A stretch of DNA of 64,000 bases, taken from NCBI GenBank assembly GCA_951812755.1, contig OX638329.1, forward strand, positions 1,473,339-1,537,338, in the 5' to 3' direction. How positions within the stretch are numbered: the stretch's first letter is position 1; the number at the start of each line of letters is the position of its first letter. Source of the stretch: an uncultured Latescibacterota bacterium (GTDB lineage: Bacteria; Latescibacterota; UBA2968). Below the pieces are notes generated by a model that did not search any database, was not told the DNA's origin, and worked only from the letters and a program-made list of their open reading frames with translations. Position numbers and translations under genes: made by a program. Positions 8,153 through 16,342 of the stretch are shown here, piece by piece.

Positions 8153-9166
8153 ATGGACAAAATCCGAGTTGCATTTATCGGCTGTGGTAATATGTCGTCG
8201 CAATTGCAACGGTGCATACCGCTGGTGCCGGAGTTTGAATTTGTCGCTACTTGCGATCTCGTCGAAGAGAAGGCGAGATCAAATGCGCGCAGGTTCGGTG
8301 CGCTTCGCCATTATACCGATTACAATGAGATGTTCAAACATGAAGATCTCCACGCAGTTGCTGTTGTGGGCAGGCCAGAGGACAAATTGCATCGGGATAT
8401 CGGTATTGCGTGTCTTCAGCGGGGTTATCATATCTATACCGAGAAGCCGCCTGCGACCACTGCTGAAGGCGCGAAGATGCTGGTTGATGCCTCAATTGCT
8501 GCCAGTAAAACGGGGATGGTGGGCACAATGTGGCGGCATGCCCCCGCGCATCAGATTGCCAGGCAGTTGATGGATGATGAAGAGTTCGGTAATGCTTGTC
8601 AATACCATACCCGCTACATGGCGCCAGGTCCCCGGTTACAGGAGATGGGATCGCCTTTTGCCTGGCCCTTTATGCTCGATCAGGTTATCCATCCTACCGA
8701 TTGCATGCGTTTTTTTATGGGGCAGGTCAGCGAGGTTTTTGCGCTGGGTTCTGTTACATCTGGTACGGTGTCGATATCTGTCAACCTGCGTTATGAAAAC
8801 GGTGGCATCGGTACGATGACACTTGGCACGGGTCCGGTTTTGGAAGCGATGGTTTTTGTCAAGGGTACGAATAGTCAAGCAATTCAGGTGTTTGAGACGC
8901 GCAAGTTGCGCCGTTATCGCGTTCCGACATGGCTCGATTCTGGCGGCGGATACGCCGATACACCTACCGAAGAATGGGATCTCAATACGGCGTTTCACAG
9001 CGTTGGTCGTCCCGGCTATCTCGAAGAGATGCAGCATTGGGCGCAGTCGCTGCAAGCCGACATACAGCCGCACTCAAGTCTTGAAGATGCTTATGAGAAT
9101 ATGCGCGTTTTGGAGGCGATTAGCCATAGTGTTGAGACGAGAGAGGTCGTTCAAATTTCCGCATAA
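8153..9166 (+). CDS. Gfo/Idh/MocA family oxidoreductase
   Basis: A 337-residue dehydrogenase starting MDKIRVAFIGCGNMSSQ, with the Rossmann GCGNMSSQ motif at residues 10-17 and the signature YTEKPPATTAEGAK. In the middle, WRHAPAHQIARQL and VIHPTDCMRFF match the substrate-binding half of the family. The start at 8153 has a GGGGGA site; the frame extends upstream through repeat copy C, which is not coding. It is followed after 21 bases by a second member of the same family, at 9188, and the two look co-transcribed. Cytoplasmic, NAD(P)-dependent; substrate unknown. Confidence 0.86.
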   Translation: MDKIRVAFIGCGNMSSQLQRCIPLVPEFEFVATCDLVEEKARSNARRFGALRHYTDYNEMFKHEDLHAVAVVGRPEDKLHRDIGIACLQRGYHIYTEKPPATTAEGAKMLVDASIAASKTGMVGTMWRHAPAHQIARQLMDDEEFGNACQYHTRYMAPGPRLQEMGSPFAWPFMLDQVIHPTDCMRFFMGQVSEVFALGSVTSGTVSISVNLRYENGGIGTMTLGTGPVLEAMVFVKGTNSQAIQVFETRKLRRYRVPTWLDSGGGYADTPTEEWDLNTAFHSVGRPGYLEEMQHWAQSLQADIQPHSSLEDAYENMRVLEAISHSVETREVVQISA

Positions 9167-9187
9167 TTTGTAATAGAGGAATTTTCT

Positions 9188-10267
9188 ATGAATAAACCCA
9201 TTCGCATGGCCGTGGTCGGTGTTGGGCGCATTGGCGTTTTTCACGCCCGGCATGTTCAGGAACTCGCCCGGGAGACGGGTGTGTGTGAACTCGTCGCTGT
9301 GTCCGATACTTATGGCGATACGGCCAGTCGCGTTGCAGTAGAGATGCAGGCAGATCAGGCGACTGAGATTCACGCATTTAACGATGTGTCTGATCTCGCG
9401 GCGTCGAATTTGATCGACGCCGCGCTTGTTGCATCGCGTACAGAAGATCACGAACGCGATGCGCGATTGCTTATTGACGCGGGTTGTCGCGTGCTTTTAG
9501 AGAAGCCGCTGACCCATTCGCTCGCGTCTGCCGAGGCTTTTGTTGCCGATTTGAATCGGGATCCCAGCAGGAAAAATGCACTGATGCTGGCTTTTATGCG
9601 CCGGTTTGACGCTCCGTTGCTGAGGGCAAAAGCATTATTGGAACAAAACGCTATCGGTAATGTGTTCAAAATTGTCTCGGTGCTGGAAGACCCAATTCCA
9701 CCACCCGTTGGTTATAATAGCGCGGGTTTGCTCAGCGATATGGCTGTTCACAATTGCGACGAGATTCTCTGGTTGCTCGGCGGTCCTTTGCCCGAATATG
9801 TCGCTGCGTTTGGGTCCAATCTTTACAATAGTACTATCAGTTCTGTCAAAGAGGATTACGACGATGCTTTTTTGCAGATGTGGTTTCCCGGTCGTTTAAT
9901 TGGTCAGGTTATGGTCAGTCGCAATCACGTTGCGGGATATCGCAACACGACCTGGATTTATGGCGATGGTGGGGTGATTCACGTCGGTCATTTTCAGGAG
10001 GATCCGCACAGGGTTGAGGTGGAGGCTTATGGTCGCGATGGTGTGATTCATAAGGAGTCCATCCTTTTGCGCGATTACGGTCCCGATGTGCCCGTGTTTA
10101 TTACCCGATTTGGCGAGTCGTATAAGAATGAGCTCGAGTACTTTATTACGCAGTGTATCAATGATGCGCCATTTAGCGTTACGCACGAAGACGGTCTCAG
10201 TGCGATGCGCGTCGCCATTGCCGGGGGCGAGGCGATATGTCCCAGAGAAGACGCGAGAAAGGTGTGA
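9188..10267 (+). CDS. Gfo/Idh/MocA family oxidoreductase, inositol 2-dehydrogenase-like
   Basis: A 359-residue dehydrogenase. MAVVGVGRIGVFHARH gives a canonical GxGxxG (residues 11-16), and LLEKPLTHSLASAEAF is the family signature. MLAFMRRFDAPLLRAK and GLLSDMAVHNCDEILWLLGG closely resemble inositol 2-dehydrogenases (IolG), where the Asp-His pair acts in catalysis. The start has a GAGG site. It is the second gene of a pair with 8153-9166 and converges on a dioxygenase 7 bases away. Inositol or a stereoisomer is a reasonable guess, but other iol genes are not seen here. Confidence 0.86.
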   Translation: MNKPIRMAVVGVGRIGVFHARHVQELARETGVCELVAVSDTYGDTASRVAVEMQADQATEIHAFNDVSDLAASNLIDAALVASRTEDHERDARLLIDAGCRVLLEKPLTHSLASAEAFVADLNRDPSRKNALMLAFMRRFDAPLLRAKALLEQNAIGNVFKIVSVLEDPIPPPVGYNSAGLLSDMAVHNCDEILWLLGGPLPEYVAAFGSNLYNSTISSVKEDYDDAFLQMWFPGRLIGQVMVSRNHVAGYRNTTWIYGDGGVIHVGHFQEDPHRVEVEAYGRDGVIHKESILLRDYGPDVPVFITRFGESYKNELEYFITQCINDAPFSVTHEDGLSAMRVAIAGGEAICPREDARKV

Positions 10268-10274
10268 CATACGT

Positions 10275-11135
10275 CTAACACGTCACGTCCTTGCCTTCGC
10301 TGCCATAGACGGCGAGGCGTTCTTCTGAGGAGATCGTCTCGATGGAACCGGGTATGTAATGCAGTTGCAGGGCGCGGCGACGTCGGTCTGTTCGATTCTC
10401 CGGAGAGCCGTGGTGCAATCGCCCGTGCCAGAGCAATACGCCTCCGGGTTGCAGGGCTACTGCGGTGATGCGGTTGCGGGCGACGTCGGTGTCGCATATT
10501 TGCCAGTCGCGTCTTTTGAAATGTACAACGGGACCTTCCCGATGGCTTTGGGGGATGACGTGCATACACCCGTTTTCGGGATCCGCGGGATCGAGGGCGA
10601 CCCACGCGCTGACGATGCAGGTGTGCATGGGCAGGTCAAAGTAAGCGTGATCCTGGTGCCAGGGTTTTTCGCGTCCAATGCCGGGCGGTTTTAACATGGC
10701 CTGGTTGGCGAATAATTTGGGGGGTTCACCCATGATGCGGGTCAAGATATTCAGGAGATGAGGGTCTTCGCCAAATGCGTCCAGACGCGGATCATATCCG
10801 ACAAATCGGGTGAGTTTTCGCACGAGTAGTTCGCGGGCATGACCCGCTGATCGTTTGACTTGTTGGGCGCGCCCGCGCTCGAATTGTACGCCCCGGAACT
10901 CGCGATTTTGCCCTGCGATTAATTCTTTTACTGCGGCCATGCCGTCGTTGATCTGTGCGCTGGAATACGCGCTCTGTATTGGCAAAAAGCCCTGTGCGTG
11001 AAATTGTGCGATGTGTTCATCGCTCACGTTTTCAAAGCCGTCAACACATTCGGCTATGCGGGCGTGTTTGTAGAGCGCGGGGTCGTATTCGCCAGGCTCG
11101 TACGTGTCTTGTAAGATTTCTGTTTCTTCACTCAC
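10275..11135 (-). CDS. Phytanoyl-CoA dioxygenase (PhyH) family protein
   Basis: A 286-residue Fe(II)/2-oxoglutarate oxygenase. The iron facial triad is visible as H160-x-D162 (KPWHQDHAYF) and a distal His at 242 (LHHGSPENRT), with the Arg cluster at 251-254 for 2-oxoglutarate. The segment VALDPADPENGCMHVIPQSH is typical of the family. The start is GTG, with AGGAGG six bases upstream, and lies only 23 bases from the divergent dioxygenase start at 11159. Bacterial members hydroxylate many small molecules, so phytanoyl-CoA is unlikely to be the substrate. Presumably cytoplasmic. Confidence 0.88.
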   Translation of the reverse strand: MSEETEILQDTYEPGEYDPALYKHARIAECVDGFENVSDEHIAQFHAQGFLPIQSAYSSAQINDGMAAVKELIAGQNREFRGVQFERGRAQQVKRSAGHARELLVRKLTRFVGYDPRLDAFGEDPHLLNILTRIMGEPPKLFANQAMLKPPGIGREKPWHQDHAYFDLPMHTCIVSAWVALDPADPENGCMHVIPQSHREGPVVHFKRRDWQICDTDVARNRITAVALQPGGVLLWHGRLHHGSPENRTDRRRRALQLHYIPGSIETISSEERLAVYGSEGKDVTC

Positions 11136-11158
11136 AATAACCTCCTTTGGAGATCCTT
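11136..11158. promoter_or_regulatory. Palindrome giving ribosome-binding sites on both strands
   Basis: The 23-base gap between two divergent start codons contains CTCCTTTGGAG at 11142-11152. Read on the minus strand it gives AGGAGG for the GTG start at 11135; read on the plus strand it gives GGAG for the ATG at 11159. There is no room for two promoters, so each transcript must start inside the opposite gene. Confidence 0.7.
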
Positions 11159-11935
11159 ATGCTCGATCTCGAACTTATTGAACCGTCAGAAGTTGACCGC
11201 GCTGCCTCTGTTTTTCATCGCGATGGGCTTGCCGTTGTGACGGATGCGCTGACCGATGAAGAGTTTGCCTTTCTCGTGGATGGCGCGCATCGCGTTGTTG
11301 CGGAACAGACGAGCGCGATTCCGCTGGAGAAGGCGAACAGGGGTTTTGCGCGTTATTCGTTTGGTTCGCAGATCCATCACCCCGAATGGGCGATGCTGGT
11401 TGATCTGCCTACTATTCTACCTATTATTGAAGCTATTTTCAATAGTAATCAGTTTGTGTGCAGTGGTGCTGGCGGTGATTATTCGCTGCCGGGTGCAGAA
11501 ATCCAGAAACTTCATCGCGATATGTCCGATATGATCAATGATCCCGAGCAGCGGGTGACGATTTTGGATGTTCCCGTGCCGTTTATTGTGGTCAATTTTC
11601 CGATGATTGATTTTAGTGTGGAAAATGGGGCTACGCGATTTATTCGCGGTACCCATCGCTCGCGCCAGCCGGTTCCCAGTTTGGAAGAGGAACCCGATTG
11701 GATGAGGCATTCCGTGGCTTGTGCGCCGAGTAAGTCGGCCATTGTTCGAGATGTGCGTTGCTGGCACGGGGGTACGGCCAATACGTCCCGGGATGTGCGT
11801 ATTATGACGAGTGTGGGCTATTACGCGCCCTGGTTTCGCCGACCCGGACGAGATGGCGAGATGCCCCGCGCGATTTACGATTTTCTGTCAGAGCGCGGTA
11901 AAGTGCTGTGCCGGTCTATTGTGGCGTTGGAATAA
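11159..11935 (+). CDS. Phytanoyl-CoA dioxygenase (PhyH) family protein
   Basis: A 258-residue Fe(II)/2-oxoglutarate-type oxygenase. VFHRDGLAVVTDALTDEEFA is the usual N-terminal strand. KLHRDMSDM supplies the His-x-Asp pair, and FIRGTHRSRQ plus VRCWHGGTANTSRDVR supply the later His and the Arg. It is divergent from, and clearly distinct in sequence from, the dioxygenase at 10275-11135. The ATG at 11159 is favoured over the TTG at 11147 because GGAG sits six bases before it. Probably part of the surrounding catabolic gene set; substrate unknown. Confidence 0.83.
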   Translation: MLDLELIEPSEVDRAASVFHRDGLAVVTDALTDEEFAFLVDGAHRVVAEQTSAIPLEKANRGFARYSFGSQIHHPEWAMLVDLPTILPIIEAIFNSNQFVCSGAGGDYSLPGAEIQKLHRDMSDMINDPEQRVTILDVPVPFIVVNFPMIDFSVENGATRFIRGTHRSRQPVPSLEEEPDWMRHSVACAPSKSAIVRDVRCWHGGTANTSRDVRIMTSVGYYAPWFRRPGRDGEMPRAIYDFLSERGKVLCRSIVALE

Positions 11936-12002
11936 ATTGATCGACAAGCGGAATCGAGAAATGCATTAATTCTATCCTTCAATTAACCCCATCACCGAAG
12001 TC

Positions 12003-12042
12003 GTCATCGCGGCATGGTTTTAGCCGCGATCCAGAAGGTTTT
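12003..12042. repeat. 40-bp hairpin repeat (GCGGCATGG type)
   Basis: GTCATCGCGGCATGG and the following TAGCCGCGATCCAGAAGG make a small hairpin (CGCGGC with GCCGCG). The same 40 bases with one mismatch recur at 49912-49951. It lies 30 bases upstream of the gene starting at 12071. Confidence 0.7.
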
Positions 12043-12070
12043 AGCGAATTTTTTTGAAAGATCACTAACT

Positions 12071-13108
12071 ATGAAACTGGTCGTTCTTTCCTATAGTCAC
12101 CACGGGCGAGGTATGGCGCGTACGGCGCACGGTCTCGGTTATGATATTGTCGGTGTTATGGATGGCGATGCAGGTCCCCGGCAACAGTTGGCAGAGGAGT
12201 TCCAGTGCCGTGGATTTGAGACGGCAGGTGCGTGTCTCGATGCGTGCCAGCCAGATGCGGCGCTTGTCGCGGGAAAACACGTTGAGATGCCGTCTCATGT
12301 GCAAGCATGTGTGGATCGCCGCGTTCCCTATCTTCTGGATAAGCCGTTTGCCGATTGTGCAGATCGCTTGCGTCCCGCGGCGGAGGCTTCGGAGAAGTAC
12401 GGTGTGTTTAGTGCGCTGGTGCTGCCCAATCGCGCGAGCCGAATTGTCCGTGTGGTGGAAGATATGGTGGCAGATGGCAGTTTGGGCGATCTCGTGTTGT
12501 ATAATAGCAGGTTGAATAACGGTCCTCCGTCCCGCTATGATTCGACGCCGTCAGCGTGGCACAATGATCCGGGTATTTCCGGTGGCGGTTGCTGGGCTGT
12601 CGAGGCGGCGCATGGGATTGATACGTTTTTGCAATTTGTTGGTGATCGGCGTATTACTGTGGTTGGTGCGGTTATGTCCAATGCGATGTACAGCCGGGGT
12701 GTGGAGGATAGTGGTGTTGGTGTGTTGCGGACGGATGACGGTATTACCGGGATTGTTGAGTCCGGTTATACTTATCCGTCGGGTGCGCGCAGTGGGGATC
12801 ATTTTTTTCGATTTATTGGTACAAAGGCTTCGGTTTTTGAGCAGTACGGTCGCAATGGCGAGCCTTTGATTGAGGTTCATACAACTGAGGGTGTCCAGTT
12901 TAGCGAGGATATTTCGCACGGCGAGCGCATGCAGCGCGTGATGGGCACGGCTCTCGATGCGATCTGTGAGGGCAATGCGTTCGAGCCGACGATTGTTGAT
13001 GCGGTGCGTATTCTCGAGATTCAAGATGCGGTTTATGCCCACGCGCGACAAGGTGTGATGACGCATGGTCCGCATCCAATGGGGGCGACGCTATCGCAGA
13101 ATCTGTGA
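12071..13108 (+). CDS. Gfo/Idh/MocA family oxidoreductase
   Basis: A 345-residue protein starting MKLVVLSYSHHGRGMARTAHG. The Rossmann loop is atypical (SYSHHGRGMA in place of GxGxxG), but the fold markers follow: VAGKHVEMPSHVQACVDRRVP, the signature variant LLDKPFADCADR, and GGGCWAVEAAHGIDTFLQF. The missing glycines could mean weak or altered cofactor use. The ATG at 12071 is used since the earlier frame start lies in a repeat; the ribosome site is weak (GAAAG). It follows the dioxygenase at 11935 on the same strand after a 135-base gap. Confidence 0.78.
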   Translation: MKLVVLSYSHHGRGMARTAHGLGYDIVGVMDGDAGPRQQLAEEFQCRGFETAGACLDACQPDAALVAGKHVEMPSHVQACVDRRVPYLLDKPFADCADRLRPAAEASEKYGVFSALVLPNRASRIVRVVEDMVADGSLGDLVLYNSRLNNGPPSRYDSTPSAWHNDPGISGGGCWAVEAAHGIDTFLQFVGDRRITVVGAVMSNAMYSRGVEDSGVGVLRTDDGITGIVESGYTYPSGARSGDHFFRFIGTKASVFEQYGRNGEPLIEVHTTEGVQFSEDISHGERMQRVMGTALDAICEGNAFEPTIVDAVRILEIQDAVYAHARQGVMTHGPHPMGATLSQNL

Positions 13109-13241
13109 AAGCATTAGCCCTCCCGCGTGCAGCATGGGGTCATTGCGCGTTTATATTGCGAAACTGCGTAGCAGTTCATAGGGGTGGCGGGGATAATTCT
13201 TAATTCTTAATTCCTAATTCTTAATTCCCAAGGAGAGTACT

Positions 13242-13958
13242 ATGTCCAAAACGGCTGTTATTTCAGGGGTCGGCTCTGGTTTAGGTGCCGCGTTGGTGAG
13301 GAAGTTTGCAAGCGAAGGCTATCAGGTAGGGTTGCTGGCCCGGTCCCCTGATTATATCCAGGGATTAGCCGAAGAACTGCTGCAAGAAGGTGTGAAGGCT
13401 CTGGCTGTACCCACGGATATCACCGATCCCCAGCAGGTGATCCAGAGTTTTGCCCGGGTGCGCGAGGAACTGGGTCCGGTTGATGTTCTGATCAACCACG
13501 CTGGCAATGCCGCATGGAAAGGGTTCCACGAACTGACTCCAGATGAGTTTGAACTATCCTGGCGCGTGTGTGCCTATGGATCCTTTCTATGCGCCAAAGA
13601 AGTGGTCGGCGATATGCTGTCTGCGGGCAGCGGCGCCATCCTTTTCACCGGAGCCACTTCGTCCATTCGAGGACGAGCAGGTGCGCTTGCCTTCAGCAGT
13701 GCCAAGTTTGCGGTGCGCGGTTTGGCCTGGGCGTTGGCCCGAGAGCTGTGGCCCGAAGGCATTCATGTGGCTCACGTTATCATAGACGGGGTGCTGGATA
13801 CCCCCTTATTGCACGAGCGAGGGGATGTCGAGGAGAGCGAACCTCTCATGAATATCGACGCCGTGGCCGATGCCTATTGGCGTCTGGTGCAACAAGACAA
13901 AGGTGCCTGGGGTTTCGAGATTGATTTGCGGCCCCACGATGAGGGGTTCTTTGAGTGA
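13242..13958 (+). CDS. SDR family oxidoreductase with Phe in place of the catalytic Tyr
   Basis: A 238-residue short-chain dehydrogenase-like protein. The N-terminal cofactor motif is SGVGSGLG (instead of TGxxxGxG), with INHAGNAAW in the middle. At the active site the normal YxxxK reads FSSAKFAVRG: Phe replaces the catalytic Tyr and the Lys is kept. This pattern is known from an atypical classical SDR subgroup, so it is a lineage feature rather than a fresh mutation. Activity, if any, must differ from ordinary SDRs. AGGAG precedes the ATG. It sits alone between a dehydrogenase and a convergent cyclodeaminase-like gene. Confidence 0.82.
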   Translation: MSKTAVISGVGSGLGAALVRKFASEGYQVGLLARSPDYIQGLAEELLQEGVKALAVPTDITDPQQVIQSFARVREELGPVDVLINHAGNAAWKGFHELTPDEFELSWRVCAYGSFLCAKEVVGDMLSAGSGAILFTGATSSIRGRAGALAFSSAKFAVRGLAWALARELWPEGIHVAHVIIDGVLDTPLLHERGDVEESEPLMNIDAVADAYWRLVQQDKGAWGFEIDLRPHDEGFFE

Positions 13959-14029
13959 GGTCAACTGTGTGAATGTCGTAAGTTATGTCGCAAGATTGTC
14001 GCAAGTTCAGTTTTCAACTCATCGTCCGA

Positions 14030-15091
14030 TCACAGACGGATCCAATCCGCCAGGTTCTCGTGCTGGAAGATCATGGTTTCCTGGATGCTCGACATCCGTC
14101 CCTTTCCCGCTTCTCTGGCTCGTTGGTACATTGCATAAGCAATAGCCACATCGACGTATGCCAGACCGACTGCGTTGAAGTAGGCCCGTTCTTCGGGGGT
14201 CTCCCTTCCTTCTTTTGCGCCGGAGACGACTTCGACGAGGTCCGCGTAAATGTCCTCGTCCGAGAGTTGTCCGTCTTTATACATACGACTGAGAGTTTGC
14301 GTTCTGTGCTTCACGGTTTCCCAATCGTCGCACACAATTTTATCGCATTGTCTCGCCACGTCATACTCGTCCTCCCAACCGCCGATATGGCTGTAGAAAG
14401 TGCCGGGCTTTATCCATGCCGCCTTGAGAAGCGGGGCTTGCGCGCTCGTGGCTGTGACGAGAATATCGGCGCCCTCTATGGCCCGCTGTGCGTTTGTATG
14501 GGCGGCGGAAAAACGCATGTCGCGAAAGAGTGTCGCCATTTCGTCGATGAACTGCTGTTCTTCGTGGTCATACTTGGCAGAAACCCGGCACTCCTCAAGG
14601 CCTGGAAACACCGTTTTCATGGCGATTAAGTGCATCTTGGCCTGCTCTCCTGCTCCAATAAAAGCAATGCTCCTGGAATCCGGTCTTGCGAAATGTTTGG
14701 CGGCAATGCCACCCATCGCGCCCACGCGCATATTCGAACACAGGGTGCCGTCCATAAAGGCAATGGGGTAGCCTTTCTCGATCTCGGATAGGATGAAGAC
14801 CGCAGAGAGGTTCTGCTGGCCGTATTTCTCGGGATTGAACGGGAATACGGATACCCACTTAGCCCCGCATATCTTTTCAGGCAAGAGGGTTGCCGGCAGG
14901 CAGTTAATGCGTTCCTGGGTGTCTTCATTGAAGATCTGAACTACTTTTTCTGGAAACAGGATGTCATTTTTTTCGAAGGCGAGCATGGCGTTTTCCGCCG
15001 CGCTCATGGCAAGCCGTATGTCCAGGCATCCGGCTTGTAGGAGGTCTTCTTGCGAGAGAAAGAGACATTCGATGCGATGCTTATCCGTCAT
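14030..15091 (-). CDS. Ornithine cyclodeaminase / mu-crystallin family protein
   Basis: A 353-residue protein with the NAD-binding motif AFIGAGEQAKMHL and GAMGGIAAKHFAR, typical of ornithine cyclodeaminase relatives, which include ketimine reductases, alanine dehydrogenases and the so-called tyramine oxidase subunit B. Ahead of these, EKICGAKWVSVFPFN matches the substrate-binding strand with its Lys. The start has AAGGAGAA. It is downstream of, and on the same strand as, the 15.3-19.4 kb gene set, but separated from it by repeat copy D. With those neighbours it suggests amino-acid or amine chemistry. Confidence 0.83.
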   Translation of the reverse strand: MTDKHRIECLFLSQEDLLQAGCLDIRLAMSAAENAMLAFEKNDILFPEKVVQIFNEDTQERINCLPATLLPEKICGAKWVSVFPFNPEKYGQQNLSAVFILSEIEKGYPIAFMDGTLCSNMRVGAMGGIAAKHFARPDSRSIAFIGAGEQAKMHLIAMKTVFPGLEECRVSAKYDHEEQQFIDEMATLFRDMRFSAAHTNAQRAIEGADILVTATSAQAPLLKAAWIKPGTFYSHIGGWEDEYDVARQCDKIVCDDWETVKHRTQTLSRMYKDGQLSDEDIYADLVEVVSGAKEGRETPEERAYFNAVGLAYVDVAIAYAMYQRAREAGKGRMSSIQETMIFQHENLADWIRL

Positions 15092-15108
15092 GGGTTCTCC
15101 TTTTCTAA

Positions 15109-15292
15109 GAGACTGTTTTAAAACTCATTTTGCCCCTTCTCAGCTATGCGCTATTGCCCTGTCATTCTGAGCGGAGCGCAGCGGAGTCGAAGAATCTCTT
15201 ACCAACTCAGGTGGAAAAGATGCTTCGGCTACGCTCAGAATGACAAAACGCCGGACATGCGTAACATCAGGTATTAATTTTAAAACAGCTTC
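15109..15292. mobile_element. MITE-like element, copy D (most complete; at the stop codon of the next gene)
   Basis: 184 bases with terminal inverted repeats GAGACTGTTTTAAAACTC and, as complement of the right end, GAAGCTGTTTTAAAATT, flanked by TAA on both sides, the likely 3-base target duplication. The core arms TGTCATTCTGAGCGGAGCG and CTACGCTCAGAATGACA can pair. The stop codon (TAG) of the dehydrogenase gene straddles its right edge, so the insertion sits exactly between two co-directional genes. Confidence 0.8.
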
Positions 15293-16332
15293 TAAAGATT
15301 GACCCGCGCATTTCCTGCGTGATGCGAGTCCAGTATGCCGAGCATGATTTGAAGTGTTTTTCTGGCTTCGCGTGCGGGTGAGACGAGTGTGCCGCCGTTT
15401 TCCAGGACGTGGATGAGTTCTGAGACTGCGCCAATTTGTCGGATCGCTATATACGGCTCCACGGGAACAGTTGCATGCGACCACCAGCGCGGCTCTTGTT
15501 GTGTAATGACCTCGAATTTTTGATCTGAGATTTCAATCCGTCCATTTTCACACGTCAGAGAAAATTTCGATCCGTTAAATGCCATTTTGTGGCAGTTGTA
15601 AAATGCGCGTACGCCATTGTCAAAATGGATGTACGCAGAGGCATAAGGATCGGTTGCCGGGTCGTGCCCGCCATCGCCTTTGTATTCGGTGAAGTGTTCG
15701 AATCCGGGTTCCAGTTCGCCGACCAACCATTCGGGGTTTGCTTCGGCAAAAAAGCACATCATGTCGATCATGTGCGTGCCGTTTCGGAACATCATGGCGC
15801 GGGTTCCAAATTGGTCGCAGACTATGGTTCGCAAACGGCCCATTTCGCCGGACCGGATCATTTCTCGCGCTTGTAGATAGCTCGGATACCAGCGGCGCGT
15901 GTGTTCAATTGAGAGCAGGACGTTATTTGCTTCTGCGGCTCCGATCATGCTGTCGGCATCGTCCATGGTCGTTGCAATGGGTTTTTCACACAGGATCGCC
16001 TGTGCGGATCCTTCGGCGGCGGCTACTGTGATATCGGCGTGTGCGTGATCAGATGTCGCGACACTGACGAGGTCGGGCTGCTCTTTGTCCAGCATTTCCT
16101 TGAAATCTGTGTATGTGTTCATATCGGGCCAGACGTCGCCCCATCGCTCAGAGAAGTCATCCAGTGCGTCCTGGCGCAGGTCGCATACGCCGACGACTTC
16201 TGTTTGAGCGTGTTTGTGATATGCCGATGCGTGCGATGGCGGCATGGCGCCAAAGACAGGTCCTCTCGTTTCATGCGGGCGGCTGGCGCCAATGCCTGTC
16301 AATCCTACGATTACAGCGCGGTACGTGTTCAT
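15292..16332 (-). CDS. Gfo/Idh/MocA family oxidoreductase
   Basis: A 346-residue dehydrogenase starting MNTYRAVIVGLTGIGA, with LCEKPIATTMDDADSM as the signature, IEHTRRWYPSYLQAR and GTHMIDMMCFF in the C-terminal half. The start at 16332 has AGGAGG; an upstream in-frame ATG at 16362 overlaps the previous gene and lacks a site. The ribosome site overlaps the stop of that gene (TAGGAGG), so they are coupled. The last codons are NL followed by a TAG shared with the edge of element copy D, so the native C-terminus may have been slightly altered by the insertion. Confidence 0.86.
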   Translation of the reverse strand: MNTYRAVIVGLTGIGASRPHETRGPVFGAMPPSHASAYHKHAQTEVVGVCDLRQDALDDFSERWGDVWPDMNTYTDFKEMLDKEQPDLVSVATSDHAHADITVAAAEGSAQAILCEKPIATTMDDADSMIGAAEANNVLLSIEHTRRWYPSYLQAREMIRSGEMGRLRTIVCDQFGTRAMMFRNGTHMIDMMCFFAEANPEWLVGELEPGFEHFTEYKGDGGHDPATDPYASAYIHFDNGVRAFYNCHKMAFNGSKFSLTCENGRIEISDQKFEVITQQEPRWWSHATVPVEPYIAIRQIGAVSELIHVLENGGTLVSPAREARKTLQIMLGILDSHHAGNARVNL

Positions 16333-16342
16333 CTTATACCTC

